Below are positions 52,458-60,579 of a DNA stretch of 64,000 bases, in pieces. Position numbers and translations under genes: made by a program. The DNA comes from Bacteroidetes bacterium HGW-Bacteroidetes-2 (lineage in GTDB: Bacteria; Bacteroidota; Bacteroidia; Flavobacteriales; Flavobacteriaceae). Under the pieces are notes generated by a model. The model was not told the origin of the DNA, searched no databases, and saw nothing but the letters and a program-made list of their open reading frames with translations. The stretch is from the NCBI GenBank assembly GCA_002842575.1, contig PHDJ01000002.1, positions 97,647-161,646 of the forward strand, written 5' to 3'. Position 1 is the first letter of the stretch, and the number at the start of each line of letters is the position of its first letter.

Positions 52458-53188
52458 GCCAATTTTTAACCATACAGCACCTCTATAAAACCTTTGGAAA
52501 GGAAACTGTTCTTCAGGACATCAATCTTACTTTGGATAAAAATACGGTTTTAAGTCTTTTAGGCTCTTCCGGAAGCGGAAAAACTACCTTATTAAAAATT
52601 ATTGCCGGTATAGAAACTGCGGATAAAGGCAATATATTTCTTGAAGGCAACAACATTAGTGACCAAAAACCTCAAGAACGACATATTGTTTATCTATATC
52701 AGGAAGCTTTGTTATTTCCGCATTTGAATGCCTTCGAAAATATTGCCTTTGGGTTACGACTACAAAAAATGAACGAAAGCCTAATTACAGAAAAAGTACA
52801 TTTAATGCTAAAAAATATAGAAATGACCAAACACGCCAAGAAAATGCCGCCTCAATTATCAGGTGGTCAAAAACAGCGCATTTCTTTTGGTCGTGCAATG
52901 ATTATTGAGCCCAAATTATTGCTTTTAGATGAACCTTTTGGTGCTTTAGATGCTTCCACACGAAGCAAAATGCAAGAACTTTTTAAAACTTTGGCGCACA
53001 ATATGAACCTTTCTGCCCTGTTTGTAACCCACGACTTAAAAGAAGCGATTGTTATGGGTGACCAGATTGGAAAAATTCAAAAAGGTCAACTCGTTCAATA
53101 TGAAACAAAAAATGAATTTTTTAACGATGCATTTTCAGGAGTTCAAAAAGAAATTGATTTCTGGAAAAGCATTGGTCAAAACACCTAA
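52454..53188 (+). CDS. ABC transporter ATP-binding protein
   Basis: Walker A GSSGSGKTTLL, LSGGQKQRISFGRA, LLLLDEPFGALDA. Confidence 0.95.
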   Translation: MSQFLTIQHLYKTFGKETVLQDINLTLDKNTVLSLLGSSGSGKTTLLKIIAGIETADKGNIFLEGNNISDQKPQERHIVYLYQEALLFPHLNAFENIAFGLRLQKMNESLITEKVHLMLKNIEMTKHAKKMPPQLSGGQKQRISFGRAMIIEPKLLLLDEPFGALDASTRSKMQELFKTLAHNMNLSALFVTHDLKEAIVMGDQIGKIQKGQLVQYETKNEFFNDAFSGVQKEIDFWKSIGQNT

Positions 53189-53191
53189 TCT

Positions 53192-53836
53192 ATGATACAA
53201 GCAGCAGTAATTTCAAATGGTTTAGAAGGTTTGCACCGATATTATGTGTCTAATAATTTGGTGCAATACACTGTTTTAGAAATCGATCAATATTTTAATC
53301 CTAATCTCGATGTGTTTGATTTATTAATTGTTCCAAATGGAAGCGACCACATAGCTATGGCAAAAATGAAGGATACAGTTTCGCAATTTTTAAACGATGG
53401 AAAAGCACTCTTTTGTTTTGATGGTTGGTTCACAAATTGGGTTCCCGGCAACCAATGGATTATGAGTAACGACAAAAAAACCATCGACATTAGGTATCGT
53501 GTTCATACAGACACTTACAAGCTTTTTGATGGGATAGACATCAACAAACTTATTTACAGTCACAATATTAGCGGTTGGTGGGCTTGTGGCTATATAGAAG
53601 CTTCTAAAAATGCAGAAGTTGTATTAGAAGACACCTGGAAACGTCCCATAATAGTGCTAGATGAAAAAACCACCAATGGCATAATGATTCTTACTGCAAG
53701 TGGCCCTTTAGGCGATAGCGGAGCCATACCGTCAGATGAAGCGTCTTCTTACACGACACTCGCAAACTTGTATCAAAATATGTTACATTTAATCATAAAA
53801 AAGAAAAATAATGAAAACCATAGGATTACTTTTTAA
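53192..53836 (+). CDS. ThuA-like / class I glutamine amidotransferase-like protein (copy 1)
   Basis: LLIVPNGSDHIAMAKMKDTVSQFLNDGKALFCFDGWFTNWVPG...; resembles ThuA-type flavodoxin-like fold. Confidence 0.5.
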   Translation: MIQAAVISNGLEGLHRYYVSNNLVQYTVLEIDQYFNPNLDVFDLLIVPNGSDHIAMAKMKDTVSQFLNDGKALFCFDGWFTNWVPGNQWIMSNDKKTIDIRYRVHTDTYKLFDGIDINKLIYSHNISGWWACGYIEASKNAEVVLEDTWKRPIIVLDEKTTNGIMILTASGPLGDSGAIPSDEASSYTTLANLYQNMLHLIIKKKNNENHRITF

Positions 53837-54461
53837 TGGTGTTTGGAGCCATTACACTTTTGCTACAGCACCCAAATACAAAGAGCTTATTAAACTTATT
53901 TACATTCACGATTTTAATGAAGCATCCTTAGAGGGTTTGGAAGCTCTAATAATTCCGTTTCAATCCAATCAAAAAGCTATTGCAAGCAAAAAAGAATTGA
54001 TTTATAATTTTCTTTCTAAAGGAAAAAAAATATTTGTTGAAGGCGACTCCTCTATGGAATGGCTTGATGCCAAATGGGAAGACCGCCCAACCAACAACTA
54101 TTGGTGGGTAGAAAACCCAAACAATCCGCCCATTAGCGAAACCGATTTTACACACCCTATCTATCAAGGATTAAGTGCCAGACATTCTTGTTGGCACACA
54201 CACGGTGCGTACACGGCTATTCCCAGCGAGGCAAAATCTATTCAAAAACATCCTAATGGTGAAATTATAAGTTGGGAAACAAACCAATATGGCGGCACGC
54301 TTTTTGCCACCACATTAGACCCTATCGTAGAGCACGGTGTACAACAAATTACACACCTCGATAATTATGTAGATAAACTCATTTATTGGTTGTCCGGAAA
54401 CAAAGTTTCGGGAACCTTCGAAGTTCCAAAAGAAAATTACGGTATTTCTATAGAATGTTAA
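53811..54461 (+). CDS. ThuA-like / class I glutamine amidotransferase-like protein (copy 2)
   Basis: LEALIIPFQSNQKAIASKKELIYNFLSKGKKIFVEGDSSMEWL...HPIYQGLSARHSCWHTHGAY; similar layout to copy 1. Confidence 0.5.
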   Translation: MKTIGLLFNGVWSHYTFATAPKYKELIKLIYIHDFNEASLEGLEALIIPFQSNQKAIASKKELIYNFLSKGKKIFVEGDSSMEWLDAKWEDRPTNNYWWVENPNNPPISETDFTHPIYQGLSARHSCWHTHGAYTAIPSEAKSIQKHPNGEIISWETNQYGGTLFATTLDPIVEHGVQQITHLDNYVDKLIYWLSGNKVSGTFEVPKENYGISIEC

Positions 54462-55195
54462 AAGAAAAAATTACAGAAGATTATACTCAAATTGTTTCTT
54501 TGAATGAAGCCAATGCTCAATTTCAAAGAAACAATGTTTGTGCTCCAATTTTTGAACCCATAAAACACAAATATCAACAGTTTAAAGGCTACAAATCGGA
54601 AGCCGATTTAGGTTTGGGTTGCGATTTTCCTTTTCAATACATCACAATTTCAAAAGGTCAGAAAGTTGCCGATTTGGGTTGTGCAGCAGGAATTGATTCT
54701 TTTATTTTGGCCGAAATGGTAGGGAAACAAGGCGTTGTTTATGGTTTTGATTTAACCGAAGCACTCATCTCTCGTGCCAATGCCATTAAAACAAAATACA
54801 CCATAGAAAACGTTCATTTTCAAACAGCAGACATTGCACAAATACCCCTAAATTCCGCTTCTGTTGATGTGGTAACAAGTAACGGCGTTTTTAGTTTGCT
54901 GCCTAATTTGGAATTGGTTTTTAAAGAAGTTTACCGAATTTTAAGGCCCAACGGTATTTTTTGCCTGTCGGATATTAATAAAAAAACACCTTTTAGTGAA
55001 GCCGATTATACCAAATTAAAGACATTTACGGGTTGCTTAAATGGCATCCGATTTCAAGAAGTTTATACCAATCATATCAAAAAAACAGGGTTTGCTCACT
55101 TTGAAATTGTTTCAGAACGTCCAGTTACGCTCCCCGAAAATATTTCAAAAAAGCAAGGTGTTTTTATTACAACTTTTAAAATTAAAAAAAATTAA
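54455..55195 (+). CDS. ArsM-like SAM-dependent methyltransferase
   Basis: VADLGCAAGIDSFILAEMVGKQGVVYGFDLTEALISRA; GLGCDFPF and FTGCLNGIRFQEVY align by eye with the conserved-Cys segments of arsenite methyltransferases. Confidence 0.75.
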   Translation: MLKEKITEDYTQIVSLNEANAQFQRNNVCAPIFEPIKHKYQQFKGYKSEADLGLGCDFPFQYITISKGQKVADLGCAAGIDSFILAEMVGKQGVVYGFDLTEALISRANAIKTKYTIENVHFQTADIAQIPLNSASVDVVTSNGVFSLLPNLELVFKEVYRILRPNGIFCLSDINKKTPFSEADYTKLKTFTGCLNGIRFQEVYTNHIKKTGFAHFEIVSERPVTLPENISKKQGVFITTFKIKKN

Positions 55196-55196
55196 A

Positions 55197-56138
55197 ATGA
55201 ATCAAGATTTCAACCACATACAATCCATCTATTGGGTGTTTACCCAGCTTTGCAACGACGATTGCGACCATTGCTATAACGACAGTAGCCCCTTTGGTGC
55301 GCGTATTTCTAAAGAAGATTGTATGGCCATTATAGAAAATCTTCCCGAAAAAGTAGATCGCCTCATTTTAAGTGGTGGCGAACCCTTGGCAGACCGCAAA
55401 TTGCTCTACGCCATTTTAGATAAAGTACACGAAAAATACCAAGGCAAAACCCAAATAATGCTGCAAACCAATGGCGATTTGCTCAACAAAGAACGCCTGG
55501 AAAAACTCATAGAAAAAGGCGTTACCCGTTTTGATATTGCCAGTATAGACCGCTATCACAAACACGCTGGTAATCGCCTGATGCAATTGGCAGATTTGTT
55601 TGAAAGCTGTGGCGTAAACGGCGACGACAAAGACCCTTTGGTTGACAGTAATTATTTAACCAACAAAAATTTGAGCTGGGGTTATTGGGGTGCCAACGAA
55701 GAAATGTGGATTGGCGGCAATTGGGCGCGCGGCAAAGCCTTAAAGCACGATATTTGGCACAAAGACCCCAATCATAATTTTTGCACCATACTTTCCGGTG
55801 CACGAAATTTTTTAGGAGGTTATGACGATATTCCGCAGGAAATTAGCATACAGTTGTGGCGCATCAATCCGTGTTGTCCCGGCACGCATTTCCCAATGGG
55901 CGATGCCCGAAAACAAAAAGTGGCAGAGGTTTTGCAGCGTGCATCACAAAACACCGTTTTTAAAATGCTTAACGATGGCGAACCCTTAAAAATGGGATTG
56001 CATTTAGGCATTTCAGAAGCAGATGCAAAAACTAAAAACGAAGAACTGAAAAACATTTGCCTCTATTGCGACCATTTTATGAAATGCCATAAAGATGATA
56101 TATTTGACAAAAACGGCGTTAAAATAACAGAAGAATGA
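55197..56138 (+). CDS. Radical SAM protein with C-terminal Cys cluster
   Basis: CNDDCDHCYND (CX3CX2C), LILSGGEPLADRKLL; C-terminal INPCCPG and ICLYCDHFMKC. Confidence 0.88.
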   Translation: MNQDFNHIQSIYWVFTQLCNDDCDHCYNDSSPFGARISKEDCMAIIENLPEKVDRLILSGGEPLADRKLLYAILDKVHEKYQGKTQIMLQTNGDLLNKERLEKLIEKGVTRFDIASIDRYHKHAGNRLMQLADLFESCGVNGDDKDPLVDSNYLTNKNLSWGYWGANEEMWIGGNWARGKALKHDIWHKDPNHNFCTILSGARNFLGGYDDIPQEISIQLWRINPCCPGTHFPMGDARKQKVAEVLQRASQNTVFKMLNDGEPLKMGLHLGISEADAKTKNEELKNICLYCDHFMKCHKDDIFDKNGVKITEE

Positions 56139-56629
56139 AACCAAAAAATTTAATAATGTTTTTAAGCCTTATGCCTGCCGTGCTTTTTAGCCAAGACAGT
56201 TTAGAAAAACTACTCAAAAAGCACAATGACAACTCGGTTCCTTATATTTCTGTGGATGAATTAAATGGAATTAAAAACGAAGTGATACTGCTAGATGCCA
56301 GAGAAAAAAACGAATTTGAAATCAGCACCATTAGCAGTGCTTATTTTGTTGGTTTTGATACCTTTTCAATAGAAAACTTCACTCAAAATTTTCCCGATAA
56401 AAATGCACACTATGTTGTTTATTGTTCCTTAGGAATACGCTCTGAAATTATTGGGAAACAACTAAAAAAAGCCGGCTATACTAATGTAAAAAACCTGTAT
56501 GGCGGTATTTTTGAATGGAAAAACAACAATTTTCCTGTGGTTGATTCCACCGGAACTGAAACCGAAAAAGTACACGCCTTTTCAAAACAATGGAGTAAAT
56601 GGCTAACTAAAGGAAATAAAGTATATTAA
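56135..56629 (+). CDS. Secreted rhodanese-like protein
   Basis: Signal peptide; VILLDAREKNEFEIS...VVYCSLGIRSEIIGKQLKKAGYTNVKNLYGGIFEW. Confidence 0.9.
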   Translation: MKPKNLIMFLSLMPAVLFSQDSLEKLLKKHNDNSVPYISVDELNGIKNEVILLDAREKNEFEISTISSAYFVGFDTFSIENFTQNFPDKNAHYVVYCSLGIRSEIIGKQLKKAGYTNVKNLYGGIFEWKNNNFPVVDSTGTETEKVHAFSKQWSKWLTKGNKVY

Positions 56630-56630
56630 C

Positions 56631-57308
56631 ATGGCAATTTCAACAAAAAAAGACACAAACGGGGATAATGAAATCCTGACAGATTTTTATTACCCAACCT
56701 CAAAAAAAGCACTGATTATTTTCACCCGAAACCCAGAGTTAGGCAAATGTAAAACTCGCCTTGCTAAAACTATAGGTGATGCCAATGCTTTAAATATCTA
56801 TAAGTTTCTTCTAATGCATACCGTTGAGATTACGACTAAACTAAAAGCAGATACGTTTGTGTATTATTCAGACACTATTTGGAAGGAAGACATCTGGAAT
56901 CCCGAAATTTTTAGAAAAAAACTGCAACAAGGAAAGGATTTAGGAGAACGTATGGAAAATGCATTTATCGATCTTTTTAAAATGGGATACAAACAAATCA
57001 TCATCATCGGCAGTGATATGCAAGACCTCTATCAAGAAGATATCGATGAGGCATTTCAGGCACTTGATACTTTTGATTATGTTTTAGGACCCTCTGAAGA
57101 CGGCGGCTATTATCTTTTAGGCATGAACCAATTCAAACCTGAACTTTTCAAAAACAAAGCCTGGGGCACCGATACCGTTTTACGCGACACACTCATCGAT
57201 TTAAAAAATGAGCAGATGCAATTACTGGAAGAACGAAATGACATCGATGTTTATGAAGACATAAAAGACAATCCCGTTTTTCAACAATTTTTAAATAAAA
57301 CTAACTAA
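56631..57308 (+). CDS. TIGR04282 family arsenosugar-biosynthesis-type glycosyltransferase
   Basis: ALIIFTRNPELGKCKTRLAKTIGD; IIIIGSDMQDL; YVLGPSEDGGYYLLGM. Confidence 0.9.
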   Translation: MAISTKKDTNGDNEILTDFYYPTSKKALIIFTRNPELGKCKTRLAKTIGDANALNIYKFLLMHTVEITTKLKADTFVYYSDTIWKEDIWNPEIFRKKLQQGKDLGERMENAFIDLFKMGYKQIIIIGSDMQDLYQEDIDEAFQALDTFDYVLGPSEDGGYYLLGMNQFKPELFKNKAWGTDTVLRDTLIDLKNEQMQLLEERNDIDVYEDIKDNPVFQQFLNKTN

Positions 57309-57327
57309 ATATTAATCTATAAACATT

Positions 57328-57346
57328 CCCCCTCCTTAGGAGGGGG
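57328..57346. repeat. Perfect GC-rich palindrome CCCCCTCCTTAGGAGGGGG
   Basis: 9-bp arms, 1-nt centre, ends 12 nt before the PNP ATG. Confidence 0.7.
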
Positions 57347-57357
57347 CAGGGAGGACA

Positions 57358-58170
57358 ATGAAAGAACAACTAAACAAAACTGTACAATTTTTAAAAGAAC
57401 GGGGCTTCGGTACACCAGAGGTAGGAATCATTCTTGGCACCGGACTAGGCCAGCTGGCTGAGGCTATTCAGACAGAAGTGGAAGTGAGTTACAACCACAT
57501 TCCTTTTTTCCCAACAGCCACTGTGGAGTTTCACCAAGGGAAATTTCTTTTTGGCGATCTTTCTGGCAAAAAAGTCGTAGTGATGCAAGGACGTTTTCAC
57601 GTGTATGAAGGATATTCCTTGCGCGATGTTACTTATCCTGTTCGTATTATGGAGCAGTTGGGCATTAAAACACTTTTAGTGTCTAATGCTGCTGGAGCAA
57701 TAAATCTCAACTTCAAAAAGGGCGAATTGATGCTGATTAACGACCACATAAACTTGCAAGGAAGCTCGCCATTAGCATTTAAAGGCGTAACTCAGCTAGG
57801 CGAGCGTTTTGTAGATATGAGTGCGCCCTATGATCTAAAACTAAATGATACATTAAAAGAAATAGCAAAAAAACAACATATAACTTTGCACGAAGGTGTT
57901 TACGCATCTGTGGTAGGACCACAATTAGAAACAAGAGCAGAGTACCGAATGTTAAAAATATTAGGTGCAGATGCCGTAGGAATGAGCACAGTGCCAGAGG
58001 TAATAGTTGCCAACCATTTAAACCTTAACGTTATTGCCGTTTCAGTTATCACTGACGAGTGCAATCCCGCTGATTTAAAACCGGTAAACATTCAAGAAAT
58101 CATAGCTTATGCCACCAAAGCCGAACCCGATTTGGTAGCACTTTTTAAAGAATTAATAAAAGAATTATAA
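57358..58170 (+). CDS. Purine-nucleoside phosphorylase
   Basis: GIILGTGLGQLAEAI; VVMQGRFHVYEGYS; VSNAAGAINLNFKKGELMLINDHINL; STVPEVIVANHLNL. Confidence 0.95.
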   Translation: MKEQLNKTVQFLKERGFGTPEVGIILGTGLGQLAEAIQTEVEVSYNHIPFFPTATVEFHQGKFLFGDLSGKKVVVMQGRFHVYEGYSLRDVTYPVRIMEQLGIKTLLVSNAAGAINLNFKKGELMLINDHINLQGSSPLAFKGVTQLGERFVDMSAPYDLKLNDTLKEIAKKQHITLHEGVYASVVGPQLETRAEYRMLKILGADAVGMSTVPEVIVANHLNLNVIAVSVITDECNPADLKPVNIQEIIAYATKAEPDLVALFKELIKEL

Positions 58171-58179
58171 CTAGTAGAA

Positions 58180-58252
58180 GCCTATCCCGCTATTCGCTTT
58201 ATCTTTTTTTACTCTAAAGAAGCAAAAAAAGGATGCCGCTACTATCGAGGCT
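58180..58252. repeat. Intergenic hairpin-forming element (imperfect inverted repeat)
   Basis: GCCTATCCCGCTATTCGCTTTATCTTTTTTT...AAAAAAAGGATGCCGCTACTATCGAGGCT. Confidence 0.4.
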
Positions 58253-58322
58253 AAAAAAATTATTTACAAAACCCCTGTAAGGTTTGTAGATTACACCCTA
58301 ACTAAAGCAACAAATTGTTTGT

Positions 58323-59126
58323 ATGAAAAAAATAACCTATCTCACCTTAACACTTAACCTACTCCTATTTATGCCACAATGCAACAATCTTTCAGCTGCG
58401 GGATTAAGCAATAAAGGACTTCCCATAAAAGAAGTAACCGGAAAGTTAACTTCCACCACGGCTAATTCATCTGTAAACTTAAATCACGATGCTTGGACAG
58501 CTTTACTTAAAAAACATGTGGACCATCAGGGAAATGTAGATTATAAAGGTTTTAAAAAAGACCAAGAAAAATTAAAAGAATACCTTAATTACCTTTCTAA
58601 AAACAAACCCAATGACGGTTGGTCTGTTCAAGAACTTTTAGCATATTATATCAATGTTTACAATGCTTTTACTGTAGAATTAATTGTAGAAAACTATCCC
58701 CTAAGTAGCATAAAAGATATTCGGGGCCCTTGGAAACAAAAATTTATTCTCATTGGCGATGAAACTTTTTCCTTAGGAGATGTAGAACATAAAATTTTAA
58801 GAAAGATGAACGAACCGCGCATTCATTTTGCGATAAATTGCGCATCCCAATCATGCCCTAAACTTCTTAACGAGGCTTATGTAGCAGCAAAAATTGATCA
58901 ACAACTTAATGCAGCAGCAAAAAAATTCATCCTCTCTTCTGAAAATAAACTATCTGAAAAGCAGTTGCAACTTTCTAAAATATTTGATTGGTTTGGAAAA
59001 GATTTTATTAGTGATTCAACCCCCACAGTTGCATCATTTATAAACAAATATACTGAAATCCACATTCAGCCCAATGCTAAAGTTACTTATTTTGATTACA
59101 ATTGGAGTTTAAACGAAAAAAAATAA
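58323..59126 (+). CDS. DUF547 domain-containing protein
   Basis: NVDYKGFKKDQEKLKEYLNYLS...LLAYYINVYNAFTVELIVENYPLSSIKDI...RIHFAINCASQSCPKL. Confidence 0.9.
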   Translation: MKKITYLTLTLNLLLFMPQCNNLSAAGLSNKGLPIKEVTGKLTSTTANSSVNLNHDAWTALLKKHVDHQGNVDYKGFKKDQEKLKEYLNYLSKNKPNDGWSVQELLAYYINVYNAFTVELIVENYPLSSIKDIRGPWKQKFILIGDETFSLGDVEHKILRKMNEPRIHFAINCASQSCPKLLNEAYVAAKIDQQLNAAAKKFILSSENKLSEKQLQLSKIFDWFGKDFISDSTPTVASFINKYTEIHIQPNAKVTYFDYNWSLNEKK

Positions 59127-59144
59127 GCACTTTTGTGCTATTCC

Positions 59145-59885
59145 ATGAAGATTAGCATAATTATTCCGGTTTTAAATGAAGAAGAGCATATCTCTATACT
59201 AATTTCCTATCTTAAAAAAAATTCTTCTTCTAAAAACATTGCTGAAATTATTGTTGTTGATGGCGGCAGTACAGATGGTACATTTACGGTTGCCGAAGCA
59301 GAAAACGCCGTGGTTATTTCTTCTAAAAAAGGCCGTGCTATACAAATGAATACCGGAGCAAAACAGGCAACCGGCGAAATTCTTTATTTTCTTCACGCAG
59401 ATTGTTTGCCTCCCAAAAATTTTGATATTGAAATCTTACAGGCTATACAAAACGGGCATTTAGCAGGATGTTTCCGCCTTAAATTTGACAGTAACCACTG
59501 GTGGCTCAAACTTGCAGGATGGTTTACCAGATTTAATTGGAGCAACTGCCGTGGCGGTGACCAAAGCCAATTCATTACAAAGGCTTTGTTTGAAGATATT
59601 GGTGGTTATGATGAATCTTTCCTAATTTATGAAGATAATATCCTTATCAAAGAACTATATAAAAGAAATCGTTTTACCGTACTCCCTAAAACGATTACTA
59701 CCTCTGCGCGATTGTATAAAGAAAAAGGCATCTGGACATTGCAATACCATTTCTGGGCAATCCACTTAATGAAAAGACTTGGTGCAACAGCTAAAGAATT
59801 GTATGCTTACTATGCAAAAAACATCAAAGAGTCAGAAACCAATTCACATACAACTTCCTCTCAAAAAAATTTTGCAGATAAATAA
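59145..59885 (+). CDS. TIGR04283 family arsenosugar-biosynthesis-type glycosyltransferase
   Basis: ISIIIPVLNEEEHISILISYL; EIIVVDGGSTDGT; GRAIQMNTGAKQATGEILYFLHADCLPP. Confidence 0.92.
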   Translation: MKISIIIPVLNEEEHISILISYLKKNSSSKNIAEIIVVDGGSTDGTFTVAEAENAVVISSKKGRAIQMNTGAKQATGEILYFLHADCLPPKNFDIEILQAIQNGHLAGCFRLKFDSNHWWLKLAGWFTRFNWSNCRGGDQSQFITKALFEDIGGYDESFLIYEDNILIKELYKRNRFTVLPKTITTSARLYKEKGIWTLQYHFWAIHLMKRLGATAKELYAYYAKNIKESETNSHTTSSQKNFADK

Positions 59886-59922
59886 TTCCTAGTTTCAGCG
59901 CTTCTATATTTTGTAAAATACT

Positions 59923-59957
59923 AACCGGTTTCTAACCACAAGAAATCGGTTTTTTTA
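59923..59957 (+). terminator. Intrinsic terminator (start of direct repeat copy 1)
   Basis: AACCGGTTTCT/AGAAATCGGTT hairpin plus T-run. Confidence 0.75.
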
Positions 59958-60389
59958 TTAAGGAATTTTGGATTGGATAGCAAAAAAATTGATGAAAATT
60001 TCAATGAATTAATTGTGTCTTATGCCTTAGTTCACAACAAAAAATCCGTGAAGACCAGCTTAATCCGTGTCATCAGTGTTCTATTTATATCATAGTTAAA
60101 GATAATTTACAATATCACACCGATGACGCGGATGTAACGGATAACCGTTGGTTTATTACTGCCTATCTAAGGTGTTTTTAAACTTAGATTATAATAATTT
60201 TTGTTTTGCACTACTATCCTATGCTTACTATTTTTAATGTTTTATTGCATATAATATGAAAAAATAAGAATAAACTAATTCGTTATATAACTAATGAACT
60301 GACTTCTACCCAATTTCAAAAATTTCTTAAAATTTTATTAAAATTTTATTAAAAAAAAGGGATAAAAATTAGTTTATGTGGGGGGGGGG
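59923..60389 (+). repeat. ~0.47-kb direct repeat, copy 1, ending in a G10 tract
   Basis: Aligns by eye along its length with 63505-64000 (shared ...AAAAAATCCGTGAAGACCAGCTTAAT...CACCGATGACGCGGATGTAACGGA...TTACTATTTTTAATGTTTTATTGCATA...). Confidence 0.85.
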
Positions 60390-60397
60390 TATATTTA
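60390..60397 (+). promoter_or_regulatory. Putative -7 box TATATTTA immediately 3' of G10 tract
   Basis: 7/8 match to TAnnTTTG; upstream of surface-gene cassette. Confidence 0.35.
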
Positions 60398-60579
60398 CGA
60401 TGAAAAATCCCCCTTAATTTATTGTTGTACAAAATTATCTAGACTCGATACCTAGTAAAAATGATGCTGCCTATGATTTAGAACCAAAGAAACAATTTTA
60501 AGGGGAATTGTGCTACAAAGTTAGTATTTCCCACCGTAAAAACAAAACAAAAGAAATAATTAACTTAATTTATTTAAAA

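Noticed and set aside
54386-54454. Longer N-terminus of methyltransferase ORF
   Set aside because: Overlaps the upstream coding region in another frame; MLKEKITEDY start at 54455 is more plausible
55522-56056. Minus-strand ORFs under the radical SAM gene
   Set aside because: Antisense to a gene with strong CX3CX2C support
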